Shown piece after piece: positions 35,846 to 44,645 of a stretch of DNA of 64,000 nucleotides (position 1 is its first letter; each line of letters begins with the position of its first letter). The position numbers and the translations under genes are program-made. Origin of the DNA: Pseudomonadota bacterium (GTDB lineage: Bacteria > Pseudomonadota > Gammaproteobacteria > Steroidobacterales > Steroidobacteraceae); assembly GCA_023417315.1 (NCBI GenBank), contig JAEZFW010000043.1, positions 1 to 64,000 of the forward strand, in the 5' to 3' direction. A model generated the notes under the pieces. The model was not told the origin of the DNA, did no database searches, and saw nothing but the letters and a program-made list of their open reading frames with translations.

Positions 35846-36317
35846 TGGCGGGCTTCTCCTTCTGCAAGACGGCCAGCGAGATCTTCCCGTACGAAGACGA
35901 GGTACACGTCGCCATCACGCGTTTCACGACTTCGAACGGCAGGCTCTTGTCAGCGATCACAGTGACTTCGCGAGCCGATTGCTCATCTGCCTCGGCGGTG
36001 CCGATGAGCATCGGCCGCTCGAGCACTTCGCGGAGCGGCTCGACGAGCGGCGTCGTTTCGCTCTGTACTTCCGCGATCGTCGCGACGGGCTCGCCCTGCA
36101 CGAAGATGTGCTCCCTCGTGATCATCACGACGACGGAGCTCTGCGGCTTTACTTCGGCAGTCGATTGGGGGATCTCGATACCTTTCGAGTTCTGCACGAC
36201 CTCGACTTCGGTGGAATAGATCAACAAGAACGCCACCATGACCGACATGATGTCGATCAGCGGGATCAAGTTGAGCTCGGCGTCCTCACGCGGCTTCGAG
36301 CGATTCAGGAGACTCAT
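35832..36317 (-). CDS. ExbD/TolR-type protein 2 (AglS/AglQ-like)
   Basis: A 161-residue protein with one N-terminal transmembrane helix. ELNLIPLIDIMSVMVAFLLIY carries the conserved proton-relay aspartate (Asp in PLIDIM), followed by a periplasmic domain. Second of two ExbD-like proteins in the same unit, as with AglQ and AglS of the Myxococcus gliding motor. It should form a stator with the TolQ-like protein at 37010. It overlaps the AgmX/PglI-like gene by 14 bases. Confidence 0.9.
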   Translation of the reverse strand: MSLLNRSKPREDAELNLIPLIDIMSVMVAFLLIYSTEVEVVQNSKGIEIPQSTAEVKPQSSVVVMITREHIFVQGEPVATIAEVQSETTPLVEPLREVLERPMLIGTAEADEQSAREVTVIADKSLPFEVVKRVMATCTSSSYGKISLAVLQKEKPANVAS

Positions 36318-36360
36318 GCGCGAATTCCTCTGGTCTTGAGCTTTGCGGCCCCACCCCTGA

Positions 36361-36386
36361 CCTCCCCCGCTGCGCGGGAGAGGGGG
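36361..36386. repeat. GC-rich palindromic intergenic hairpin
   Basis: CCCGC-TGC-GCGGG, extended by flanking CCTCC and AGAGGGGG runs, gives a strong hairpin in the 89-base gap between the two ExbD-like genes. It resembles the short dispersed CTCCCCC/GGGGGAG repeats seen between genes in many proteobacteria. It could also attenuate transcription or adjust mRNA levels inside the operon. Confidence 0.5.
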
Positions 36387-36406
36387 AGTCGGTTGAAGCC
36401 GTGTTT

Positions 36407-37000
36407 CTATGGGGCTTCACCGACGGCGATGTTCGCGAACAACTCCATTTTCGTGACGCTCGTTGGCTCGCTCGGTAGCGACGTATGCATGTCCGCGGGC
36501 GATTGCGTGTCCGCCGTCGCGGCCGGATCGCGCGGCTCCGAGACCTCGGCGCTGCGGATCGCATCCATCGCCTGGATCAAGTAGTCGTACTGAACGTCCC
36601 GCACCAACAACACTGACGCATCGTTCGCATCCGGGTACTCGCGCTTGAGCGCGACCGCCATCTCGGTGAGCGTCTTGAAGTCGTACTCACCGTTGAGCTT
36701 CGGAATGGTCGCGATCAGCTTCGCGCCGTTCGTGAGCTCGAAGCCTTCGTGACGCACGATGACTTCGAGCCGAAACGCCGGCGGCGTCCCCGCATTAGCC
36801 GAATTGGAGCTCGGTAGATCGAGCTGCAAAATAGTGATGCGCGAGAACACGGCCGTCATCAGCAGGAACGTGACGAGCACCGTGAAGATGTCGATCATCG
36901 GTACGAGCAGCAGCTCGACGGGCTTACGCAGCCGAGTCTTGTAGCTCGACTGCATGAGCGGCCCGTCGTACACAAACGATCGCGTGTAGTTGGATGACAT
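36407..37000 (-). CDS. ExbD/TolR-type protein 1 (AglQ/AglS-like)
   Basis: A 197-residue protein. After a short N-terminal segment comes the single transmembrane helix VELLLVPMIDIFTVLVTFLL with the conserved aspartate (PMIDIF), then a periplasmic domain of about 130 residues. It starts nine bases after the TolQ/ExbB-like gene stop, with AAGGACC upstream. Two different ExbD paralogues with one TolQ homologue is the arrangement of the Agl motor, and differs from the single pair of Tol-Pal or Ton. Confidence 0.9.
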   Translation of the reverse strand: MSSNYTRSFVYDGPLMQSSYKTRLRKPVELLLVPMIDIFTVLVTFLLMTAVFSRITILQLDLPSSNSANAGTPPAFRLEVIVRHEGFELTNGAKLIATIPKLNGEYDFKTLTEMAVALKREYPDANDASVLLVRDVQYDYLIQAMDAIRSAEVSEPRDPAATADTQSPADMHTSLPSEPTSVTKMELFANIAVGEAP

Positions 37001-37009
37001 GACCGGTCC

Positions 37010-37705
37010 TTACGCCGCTTTCGATTGGTCTTTGGAGAGCTGGGCGAGCTCGAGGCGGTTCTGCATCCGCGCCGACTGCCGATCGCCGACCAACGTGATG
37101 AACTTCATCGCCGCGGTCTCGAGACTGCTGATCAGCTCGCCCGTCTTCGTTTGCAGGAAGGCGTGGATGAATAAGAACGGCACCGCGACCATCAGGCCGA
37201 AGGCAGTACAGTTCATTGCCTCGGAGATACTCGCCGCGAGCAGGTTGGCCTTCTCGGCGGGATTTGCCGTCGCGACCGCCGTGAATGCATGAATGAGGCC
37301 GCTGACGGTGCCGAGCAAGCCGAGCAACGTCGCGAGATTCGCGAACGTGGCGAGATAGTGCGTGCGCTTCTCGAGGCGCGGAATCAGTTCCATGAGATTC
37401 GTGCGCATCGCCTTCTCGACATCATCGACGCGTCGCACAGCGCCTTGACGCGCGAGCCCGACGGCCAATAGTTGTGAAACCGCTGTCTCGTCCTTCGCGG
37501 TCGCTTCTCGCGCCTTGTCGAAATCGCCTTCGGTCAGCACCGGCTCGATGCTGTTCCATGCGTTGCGATTCTTGACGGCGAGCCGCGTCAGAGTGACGTA
37601 GCGCTCGATCGCGATCGCAGTCGCGACAGCCCCTACGAACAGGATGGGGTACATGAACATGCCGCCCCGGGTGAAGAAATTTGCGACTGAATAGAAGATG
37701 TCCAC
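37010..37705 (-). CDS. MotA/TolQ/ExbB proton channel protein (AglR-like)
   Basis: A 231-residue inner-membrane protein with three transmembrane helices: one near 13-33 (MFMYPILFVGAVATAIAIER) and two after about residue 120. These latter carry the family pore signature HYLATFANLATLLGLLGTVS and AISEAMNCTAFGLMVAVPFL-like segment with small and polar residues. With the two ExbD-like proteins it should form a proton-driven stator. Neighbouring TPR lipoproteins and an AgmX/PglI-like protein, rather than tolA/tolB/pal or a TonB receptor, place it nearer to the Agl-Glt type. Confidence 0.93.
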   Translation of the reverse strand: MDIFYSVANFFTRGGMFMYPILFVGAVATAIAIERYVTLTRLAVKNRNAWNSIEPVLTEGDFDKAREATAKDETAVSQLLAVGLARQGAVRRVDDVEKAMRTNLMELIPRLEKRTHYLATFANLATLLGLLGTVSGLIHAFTAVATANPAEKANLLAASISEAMNCTAFGLMVAVPFLFIHAFLQTKTGELISSLETAAMKFITLVGDRQSARMQNRLELAQLSKDQSKAA

Positions 37706-37773
37706 AGTGGTAAGCCTCTCGAGCTAACGTTGAATCAATGGCAGATCTGAAACACGAGCTTTCTCTTTGCGCC

Positions 37774-38127
37774 TCATTTCGAATTCGTTCGGATCTCGTA
37801 GTAGCTCAGCTGGCGCATGAACACTTCCTTGTCCACGGGCTGCCGGCCATCATCGAGCGTCTTCGAGATCCCGAGCGTGTCGCCGAGCTGCGAGCTCTTC
37901 CATGGCACGATCACCAGCGCCTTCGGCGCCTCTTGGTTGCCGAGAATCGACATTCCGGACAGCGCCTTCGTGCCGGTATCGGCTTTCGCATCGGCGGCCG
38001 GTTCGCTTGCTGCCTTTGCAGAGGTCGCGGCCGCAGCAGCGACTGACGCGCTGGCAGTCGGTTGATCTGCCGCGATTGCTGTCATCGCGATGAGCGAGCT
38101 CACTGGAATGAGGAGTCTGCGCATCAT
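37774..38127 (-). CDS. Small secreted protein of the machine locus, unknown function
   Basis: A 117-residue protein with a signal peptide (MMRRLLIPVSSLIAMTAIAA), an Ala/Ser/Lys-rich low-complexity stretch to about residue 60, and an ordered-looking end containing KALVIVPWKSSQLGDTLGI and VDKEVFMRQLSYYEIR. No known domain recognised. It lies nine bases after the small TPR lipoprotein gene and 68 bases before the proton channel gene, so it is very probably a periplasmic part of the same apparatus. Confidence 0.75.
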   Translation of the reverse strand: MMRRLLIPVSSLIAMTAIAADQPTASASVAAAAATSAKAASEPAADAKADTGTKALSGMSILGNQEAPKALVIVPWKSSQLGDTLGISKTLDDGRQPVDKEVFMRQLSYYEIRTNSK

Positions 38128-38136
38128 GTTGGCCTC

Positions 38137-38811
38137 CTAGCGCTTGGCCCTGGCGTTCAAATCGGCTAGCCATTTCGCGGTCTCGCCATCGGCCGGCGCC
38201 GCACGTTGATATGCCTCGTAGTACGTAAGCGCACAGCCGAGATCGGCGAGATAGACATCGCACAGAATCGCGAGATTGCGCTGCGCGAAGTGGAAAGTCG
38301 GGAACAGCTCGAGCGCCTTCTCATAACTCGCTCGTGCCTCCTGAAACTTGCCCTGACGGCGCTGAACCATGCCTAGCTCGTTGTAGGCGATCGGGTGGCG
38401 CGAGTTGAGCTGCAGCGCCTTCTTCAAGCTCTCCTCCGCTCGGTTGAGCTCGCCTGAACGGGCATAGGCGATTCCCAAGTCGATATGAATCGCAGTGACG
38501 TTGGGTGCCGCTGCGCTCGCTTCTTCGAGCGCCGCGATACCTTGCTCGTACTGGTGCGCTTCGAGCAGGCGCACGGCGTTCTCGTATTGCGAATGCACGT
38601 CCGTACTCACGCGCACGTCCTCGAGGATCGTGAAACCCGTGGCATCCTGCTGGATATCGACGCGGGCGGGCCGCAGAGCCTCCTCCTTCCTGTGCTCGCG
38701 GACCGCTTTCTCTTTCGGCGCGGGCGTCGAGCAGGCGACGAGCGCCAGCGCGGTCGCGATCGGCAAGAGTGCGCGCGTGAATCGCGATAAGGATCGCCGT
38801 TCAGGGTGCAT
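38137..38811 (-). CDS. TPR lipoprotein (GltE/AglT-like)
   Basis: A 224-residue lipoprotein: signal ending LALVAC with cysteine at about 27, so it should be anchored in a membrane and probably the outer one. At least three consecutive TPR units follow, clearest in AIHIDLGIAYARSGELNRAE and AYNELGMVQRRQGKFQEAR. Size and layout resemble GltE (AglT), an outer-membrane TPR lipoprotein of the Myxococcus gliding machine; orthology is inferred. Its start overlaps the end of the 1043-residue TPR gene by 11 bases. Confidence 0.85.
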   Translation of the reverse strand: MHPERRSLSRFTRALLPIATALALVACSTPAPKEKAVREHRKEEALRPARVDIQQDATGFTILEDVRVSTDVHSQYENAVRLLEAHQYEQGIAALEEASAAAPNVTAIHIDLGIAYARSGELNRAEESLKKALQLNSRHPIAYNELGMVQRRQGKFQEARASYEKALELFPTFHFAQRNLAILCDVYLADLGCALTYYEAYQRAAPADGETAKWLADLNARAKR

Positions 38812-41800
38812 TGCCCACTCCTGCGGCGACGACTGCCGTCTCTGCTGTAGGGGCGCTGCTCGGTACTTCCGTCGTTGCGATATCGGGTGAGGCGGCTTCT
38901 GCTTGCGGCGCGATCACGACCTCGGCTGCCGGTGAGCGATACGCATACCGATCGATGGAGCCCAAGAAGCCGCTGCTCATTTCCGTCTTCGCGTACCTCG
39001 CGGGCATCAAGAGCGCGAGCTTCGCGAGACTCTTTTCAATCCACGCGTTGTAGATCCCAGAGCGAATGAGCTCGAGGTTCTTCTCGTGCACGCCAATGGC
39101 CTTCTCTTCGAACGGAAACGCGTTCTCCTCGAGTGCCAGCTCGTATTCCTCGAGCTCGGCCGGCCGCATGCCGCTCGGGCGCTCCGATTCCAACAGAGAC
39201 CTGTTGAAGCCGAAGTACACCTCGGCCATGTAGAACGTGGCGGCGGCAGTGACTTCGCCGACCTGGTAGTCGACGAGCGCGCGCAAGGATTTCAGCGTGA
39301 CTTCCATGCGCTGTTGCTTGTTCTCCAGACTTTTCTCGAACGGCTGGACCAGCTTCACCGCCGCGAACTGCTCGTACAGCTTCTCTGCGAGAACGAGCGC
39401 CGAGCGCGCGGCCAACGTGCGCGTGCGATTGGTTCTCTCGTCGCCGGCCGCCGCATCGATGCTCACGATCTCTTGCAAGTGCTCGTGATAGCGGGGCTCA
39501 TCGTGACTCGACTTGTAGATCTCGGCGATCTTGAATCGAGTCTCGACGGCCAAATCGATCGGGCGTGGGAACTCCTTGACGTACGTGAGATAGACCGTGA
39601 GCGCGCTCTGCGTATTCTTCGCTTGCTCGTGCAGATCGCCGGCGAGCAACAGCGCTTCGCCGCGCAACTCAGGCGTATCGGCCTCCGACGCGATGCGCTC
39701 GTACTCGCCCGCCGCGCGCGCGACCTGCCCGCTTTCGCGGTAGACGAACGCGATCTGCTTCGTCGCTTCGCGCTGCAGCTCGTGCTCTGGATAGGTACGG
39801 CGGAAGGCATCGAGGACCTCCGCGGCCGCGGCCCAGTCCTCTAGTCGAATGAGAGCCGCACCCGCATCGTACTCGGCAGCCGCACGGATTTGCGACGTGG
39901 GCGCTGCCTGTTTGATGCGCAAGAAATGGTCCGCTGCCGCGCGATAGTCTTGCGCCGTGTTCGCTTGCTCACCCTGTTTGTAGATGGAGGCCGCAAGGTT
40001 GTCGACCAGCGATGCGCGCTTCTCGTCATCCTGCGCCGTCAGCTCGAGCACTCGCGTATACGCGAGCTCCGCCTGCGGAAACTCGGCGAGGTCGAACGAT
40101 GCATGCGCGGCGACTGTCCACGCAGAGCGCAGGATCGGCAGTTCGGTCGTCGGATAGCGCTCGATGAGCTTCTGCGCCGCGCCCAGCGCGGGTCGATAGT
40201 CCTTCAGCTCGTACAGGTCGTCCGCGGCCGCACCCAATACCTTCGGCGCGTGCTCATGCTGGGGAAACGCGTCCGCGAATTTGAGCGAGCTTGCGATCGT
40301 ATCGCGCTTGATCGTGGGCCGCAGATCCTCCGCCACAGCCTGCAGATTTTCGCGATGCGCGAATATCGCCGCGTAGCCAGCGGCGGCCGCCTTCTCGTGC
40401 GGCGCATAGTCGTAAGCCGTGCGCTCGTACTCACGTGCGGCCTCTCCGAAGTTCTTCTGCTCGAGCAACAAGTCCGCGAGCTGATAGTTGATCGGCGGCG
40501 ATTCCGCATCCTTCGGGAAGGATGTCAGGAACTCCCGATACCACTGCAACGCTTCACCGTAGTTCGTTGCCTTCTCTTCGGCGAGATCCTCGCGTTGATA
40601 CTGAGCGTGATAGTGGTTGGCGAGATCCTTCAAGTTGCTCTTCAAGTAGCCGAGCACTTCGGGAGATTCCTCGATCGAGAAGTGGCGCCAGTACTCGGCG
40701 TGCAATCCGTAGGTCTTCGCGAAATCCTTCTTCGAATCGAGCACCAGCTTCTGGAAGCCGCCCTTCGTATAGATCTCGACGACGCGCATCCCGAAATGCG
40801 GTGACGTGCGGTGGAAGGGGTATAACCCGATGAACGCCTTGTATGCGGCTGCCGCGTCGTGATAACGCAGCTTCGTCAGATAGAACTCGCCCAGATTGCT
40901 GTAGATGCGGTCCTCGTACGTACGCGTGCCGTTCGTGGCGAAGTACTCGCTCACGATCTCTGGGCCTCCTAAGTTCGAGAAGCTCAGGCTGATGACACGG
41001 AAAGTGTCCGCGATGCGGCGCTCGTCGCCTTCCTCATGACGCGCATCGAAGTCATATCCGATCGAGACCTTGTGATCCAGCAAGGCGATGTACTTGTGGA
41101 GCGCCTCGTCGTAGAACTCTTGCTTGTAGAGCGTCCAACCGAGCTTGTACAACGCGAGCTCGTAGTAATCCGAACGCGGCCCCAGCGTGATGACGGCCGA
41201 GTAGGCAGTCTCGGCATCGCGGAACTTGCGGCGGGTGAAGAAATACTCCGCGCGCCGGAACTGCACTTCGTCGATGTATCTAGAACCAGGATGCTCCGCA
41301 ATGAGACGTTGCATCGTCTCCATCGCCTCTTCGGTTCGGCCCAGCTCGTCATACGCGCGCGACTTCTGGTACAGGACCTTGTCGTTGTGCTCGTAAGTCG
41401 GGTACTCCGCGAGGAGCTGATCGTAGAGCGCGATTGCTTCCAACGGCCCCGACGCGGACAGCTCGGCCGCACTGCCGGGCGCCGCGACAGTGAAGTCTTG
41501 TACGCTCGAACCGATGAGCGTTTGTTCGCTTGCGCGGCGCTCGAAATCCTTCTGGGATTCCGACAGGTCGGCGATGCCGGCCGCCTTCGGTCGCTCGGCG
41601 CTTTCCGTGTTCAGAGCCATTCGCTCGGGCTCAGGCTCTGGCGCTTCCATCTCGACGAGCTTGCCGTCCCCTAGTATTCCGAACTGCTTCTCGACCTTTA
41701 GGTCAGCAAGGCGGCGCATCGCTTCGGGCGTCATCGCGGTCTTCGGCGTCTCCTCGAGATAGCGCTTGTAGCTCTCCATCGCCTTATCGAGTCCGTGCTC

Positions 41801-41932
41801 GACACGTACGTCTGCTGTGTCGGGCTGGACGTCGCGCAACTGCGCGAGCGTCTGCTTGTCCGGCGTCGGCGCGCAGCCCGCGATGACGACCGGCGAGAGA
41901 ACCATGGCCATGCGAAGTGCATCGCGCATCAC
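38801..41932 (-). CDS. Large TPR lipoprotein (GltD-like)
   Basis: A 1043-residue lipoprotein: signal MMRDALRMAMVLSPVVIAGC with a clear lipobox. The body consists of many TPR or TPR-like helical pairs (AIALYDQLLAEYPTYEHNDK, ELGRTEEAMETMQRLIAEHP, YELALYKLGWTLYKQEFYDE and others), like a solenoid scaffold of the BamD/YbgF/GltD type. The final 90 residues are Ala/Val/Pro-rich and probably disordered. Its ATG overlaps the previous stop (ATGA). Likely a periplasmic or outer-membrane scaffold of the machine. Confidence 0.88.
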   Translation of the reverse strand: MMRDALRMAMVLSPVVIAGCAPTPDKQTLAQLRDVQPDTADVRVEHGLDKAMESYKRYLEETPKTAMTPEAMRRLADLKVEKQFGILGDGKLVEMEAPEPEPERMALNTESAERPKAAGIADLSESQKDFERRASEQTLIGSSVQDFTVAAPGSAAELSASGPLEAIALYDQLLAEYPTYEHNDKVLYQKSRAYDELGRTEEAMETMQRLIAEHPGSRYIDEVQFRRAEYFFTRRKFRDAETAYSAVITLGPRSDYYELALYKLGWTLYKQEFYDEALHKYIALLDHKVSIGYDFDARHEEGDERRIADTFRVISLSFSNLGGPEIVSEYFATNGTRTYEDRIYSNLGEFYLTKLRYHDAAAAYKAFIGLYPFHRTSPHFGMRVVEIYTKGGFQKLVLDSKKDFAKTYGLHAEYWRHFSIEESPEVLGYLKSNLKDLANHYHAQYQREDLAEEKATNYGEALQWYREFLTSFPKDAESPPINYQLADLLLEQKNFGEAAREYERTAYDYAPHEKAAAAGYAAIFAHRENLQAVAEDLRPTIKRDTIASSLKFADAFPQHEHAPKVLGAAADDLYELKDYRPALGAAQKLIERYPTTELPILRSAWTVAAHASFDLAEFPQAELAYTRVLELTAQDDEKRASLVDNLAASIYKQGEQANTAQDYRAAADHFLRIKQAAPTSQIRAAAEYDAGAALIRLEDWAAAAEVLDAFRRTYPEHELQREATKQIAFVYRESGQVARAAGEYERIASEADTPELRGEALLLAGDLHEQAKNTQSALTVYLTYVKEFPRPIDLAVETRFKIAEIYKSSHDEPRYHEHLQEIVSIDAAAGDERTNRTRTLAARSALVLAEKLYEQFAAVKLVQPFEKSLENKQQRMEVTLKSLRALVDYQVGEVTAAATFYMAEVYFGFNRSLLESERPSGMRPAELEEYELALEENAFPFEEKAIGVHEKNLELIRSGIYNAWIEKSLAKLALLMPARYAKTEMSSGFLGSIDRYAYRSPAAEVVIAPQAEAASPDIATTEVPSSAPTAETAVVAAGVGNAP

Positions 41933-43812
41933 TGCGTTCCCTCAGTTGCTTGCGCACGAGTCGCCCGGTCATAGCTGTCCGCGACCGCGTATCGGGCCTG
42001 GCTCTGATATGACTCCAGACGATCGCGGCGGATGCCGAGCTCGTTGATCGCGACCATCTCGAGCACGCGGCCTTGCCGCGCCATCACCTGCGCGACTTGC
42101 TGCAGCGACTCGCTCACACGACGGCGCAGCCGAGTGATGGGAACCTCGTAGCCTTCATAGCCATGCACGGCTGCTTGCCGAGCACGAACGAATGCCTCGT
42201 ACTGCGCAGTCATCTTCGCGAGGTCTGCGTTCAGCTCTTCGAGGTGCTCGTATGTCTGCGTGAGACGTTCGTCGTACTCGGTCAGAAGATTCCACGTAAG
42301 CACACCATTCAATCGTTCGATGCGCCGCTGCAGCACCTCGGTTTCGGACGGTGCGCTCGCCTTCAGCACTCGCTCGATCTCATTGAGGCGCTCGCGAACG
42401 ATTCGCTCGTCCGCGGTGGCCAGGTGATCAGGTCGCGGCGCGGTGAGCATCGCGTGCAAACGCTTCTCGATGTTGTTGCGTTGCTCCTGGCGCAGCCTAA
42501 TCTGCGCATCGAGCTCGCGAAACTTGGCGTCGATCTGCGGAAGCAGCGGCTCGTAGTTGGCGCGCCGACGTGCGATGAGCTCCTCGAACGCATCGAAGCT
42601 GTTCTGCCACGCGACGAGCTTCTTGCGCACGTCCTCGAGATCCAGATAGTTTTGCAGCGCCGTCTGGAAGTCGTGTGATGCCATCAACGCCATCAGGTAA
42701 TAGGTTTCTGGCGTTTCGGGCAGTGTGCGCAGACGAATGACCCAGTCTTTGTTCTGCCTGATCTCCTCACGCACAAGCGCCTTCAAGAAATTGCCGGAGC
42801 GAATGCTGTCGATGGAGGCATCCACGCGCTGCAGCTCGTTGCTGAAGGTTTCCAGCGCGCGGCCATACATGAGTGCCGCTCGTCCGTGCACGTTGAGCTT
42901 GCTGTAGGCGTAGGGCAGCGCGAGTAGTGCCTCCTGAACGGCGCCGTCGGTCACGTCCCGATCGACGAGCACGCTCCAGGGAACGAGTGCTCTGTCGTAG
43001 TTCTCTGCGGACATTGCCGCCCATCCCGAGCGCAACAGTGCTTGATTGGAGAACGGGCCATCCAATCGCACACGATCGAAGGAAAGCTGCGCGCGGTCGA
43101 AGTTGCTCGCTTCGAAGAGCAGATCGCCGAGGATTAGATTCGATTTGTCCCTGATCGCACGCGGGCCCTCGCCAGCCGCTTTGATCTGCCCTGCCTTATC
43201 GAGCTGATCGACCGCTTCTGCGGGTCGCTCGTTCTGCAGCAATGCGATGCCGAGGTTGTACTCCGCGAATCCAGTCAGATCATCCGCACCCTGCAATCGG
43301 TCGAGAACCTTCACCGCCTCAGCGGGTCGGCCGCTCGCGAGCAAGACATTCGCGCGTAGAAACTCGATCTCGCTCTTGATTGCTTCCGGGACTCGACCGC
43401 GAATCCGATCCAGGGCGTGGAGCGCCTCCTCGAGTTGATCCTTCTGGAAATGGATTCGCGCGAGGCGAAAGGCTGCTTCATTGCGCACCGCTTCATCGAC
43501 GCTGCCCTCGAGCACGGCCTTGATCGCGCGCCCCGCGCGATGGTGCATTCGATAGCTCAGCTCGAAGTCTCCGACGGAGAACTCGGCCTCGCCGATGTGG
43601 AAGTGAAGCGTGTCGAGCTGCGGCTCATCGAGATCACGATGCTGACCGAGCTCCGCATCGAGGCGCTCGAGTGCCTCCAAGTATTGCCCTTGATGTGCGT
43701 AGTACAGCGCCTCCCCGAAGTGGAGATCCTTGAGCTCGGCGCCGCAGGTCGCCTCGACGACCAACAAGGCCACGAGACCGACCCCAAACGCGCTGTGAGA
43801 TGCGCGATGCAT
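41929..43812 (-). CDS. Exported TPR and coiled-coil protein
   Basis: A 627-residue protein with a signal peptide (HSAFGVGLVALLVVEATCGA). The first 330 residues hold TPR units (EALYYAHQGQYLEALERLDA, AAFRLARIHFQKDQLEEAL, AEYNLGIALLQNERPAEAV). Residues about 400-560 are strongly charged and coiled-coil-like (FRELDAQIRLRQEQRNNIEK, LEELNADLAKMTAQYEAF). It should span part of the periplasm. Two bases separate it from the preceding gene, and four bases overlap the next, so these genes are one translational unit. Confidence 0.87.
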   Translation of the reverse strand: MHRASHSAFGVGLVALLVVEATCGAELKDLHFGEALYYAHQGQYLEALERLDAELGQHRDLDEPQLDTLHFHIGEAEFSVGDFELSYRMHHRAGRAIKAVLEGSVDEAVRNEAAFRLARIHFQKDQLEEALHALDRIRGRVPEAIKSEIEFLRANVLLASGRPAEAVKVLDRLQGADDLTGFAEYNLGIALLQNERPAEAVDQLDKAGQIKAAGEGPRAIRDKSNLILGDLLFEASNFDRAQLSFDRVRLDGPFSNQALLRSGWAAMSAENYDRALVPWSVLVDRDVTDGAVQEALLALPYAYSKLNVHGRAALMYGRALETFSNELQRVDASIDSIRSGNFLKALVREEIRQNKDWVIRLRTLPETPETYYLMALMASHDFQTALQNYLDLEDVRKKLVAWQNSFDAFEELIARRRANYEPLLPQIDAKFRELDAQIRLRQEQRNNIEKRLHAMLTAPRPDHLATADERIVRERLNEIERVLKASAPSETEVLQRRIERLNGVLTWNLLTEYDERLTQTYEHLEELNADLAKMTAQYEAFVRARQAAVHGYEGYEVPITRLRRRVSESLQQVAQVMARQGRVLEMVAINELGIRRDRLESYQSQARYAVADSYDRATRAQATEGTQ

Positions 43813-43814
43813 GG

Positions 43815-44342
43815 CTACCAGTCTCCGACTTCGATCGACTTGACCGAGCTCGGGCCGGCCAGAGTGATGCCTACGAGCTTCGGCTCGATGCCTTTGTCGA
43901 TCGTGAAGCTCTGCGTCTGGGCGTAATCCTTGCCGCCTTCCAACTTACCGATGACAGACACATCGAGCTGATGCGCACCGGTTGGAATGTTGCCTGTGTA
44001 GATGCGTTGTACGCCGCCCTTCTGCAAGGCTTCCAGCTCTTTGTAGCTGTAGATGTAGTGGGCGACGAGCTTTCCGTCGAGCTGAATCTGCACCGCATCC
44101 AAGCGCATCGACTCACCCTTCGCCAGAGCGACGAACATCGCGACATGGGTGTTCGATGGATAGAGCAGCTTCTCCTCGAGGCGCCGCAGCTCCGCATCGA
44201 TGCTGAGCACGTCGGATTTGATCTCTTGCACCTGCTCGTCCAAGCCCTTCATCTGCGCCCGATAACTATCGTCGGCTGCACTCGAGCCAAATGAGAGCAA
44301 GCAGAAGGCGCTGAACGACACGGTCCAGAAAGTCTTTTGCAT
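43815..44342 (-). CDS. Exported coiled-coil/beta-domain protein, first gene of the machine operon
   Basis: A 175-residue protein with a signal peptide (WTVSFSAFCLLSFGSSAA), a short coiled coil (LDEQVQEIKSDVLSIDAELR) and a beta-rich domain with LDAVQIQLDGKLVAHYIYS and IPTGAHQLDVSVIG, resembling PEGA-like or carbohydrate-binding-like folds. No family recognised. The ATG at 44342 is chosen because it starts the signal peptide; an open frame continues to a GTG at 44588 but codes for Arg/Ser-rich unlikely sequence. About 300 bases of leader separate it from riboswitch 2. Confidence 0.78.
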   Translation of the reverse strand: MQKTFWTVSFSAFCLLSFGSSAADDSYRAQMKGLDEQVQEIKSDVLSIDAELRRLEEKLLYPSNTHVAMFVALAKGESMRLDAVQIQLDGKLVAHYIYSYKELEALQKGGVQRIYTGNIPTGAHQLDVSVIGKLEGGKDYAQTQSFTIDKGIEPKLVGITLAGPSSVKSIEVGDW

Positions 44343-44380
44343 GATTCGACGTCCGATTGGGTGGCGGATGGAATCCGGCT

Positions 44381-44581
44381 TCAATGCGCAGTGAGCGCGG
44401 TTTGGGTGCGCGCGCACGCGCGCGAAAGAGATGCGTGAGCTCGTGGCGCACAGTGCGCAGCCGCGCAAAGTCGGAGCGAAAGATAGGAAGCGAGAATGAG
44501 CGCCGATTGAGCGGCGAGAGTGTCGCGCGTCGAACGAAGCTCTCGTGCGCGCGCGTTCGCGATCGAAGTCCATCGAACCAT
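44381..44581 (-). CDS. Possible leader ORF after riboswitch 2
   Basis: A 66-codon frame with ATG at 44581 preceded at seven bases by GGGAGG, the best ribosome site in the leader between the c-di-GMP aptamer and the first operon gene. The peptide is Arg/Ala/Ser-rich (starts MVRWTSIANARARELRSTRD) with one modest hydrophobic stretch. It may be a translated leader that couples aptamer folding to downstream expression, or a chance frame. Confidence 0.25.
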   Translation of the reverse strand: MVRWTSIANARARELRSTRDTLAAQSALILASYLSLRLCAAAHCAPRAHASLSRACARTQTALTAH

Positions 44582-44645
44582 GAGCCACCTCCCGTTACTC
44601 GGGGGCACGCATCGCTCTGGATCGAGATATCCGCAGACGATCGGA

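Noticed and set aside
36361..36386. Operon-internal hairpin as an intrinsic terminator
   Set aside because: No U-tract, and the next gene continues the same functional unit; more likely a dispersed repeat.
44343..44588. N-terminal extension of the first machine-operon protein from GTG 44588
   Set aside because: It codes for Arg/Ser/Ala-rich sequence before a perfect signal peptide beginning at ATG 44342; it reads like leader DNA.
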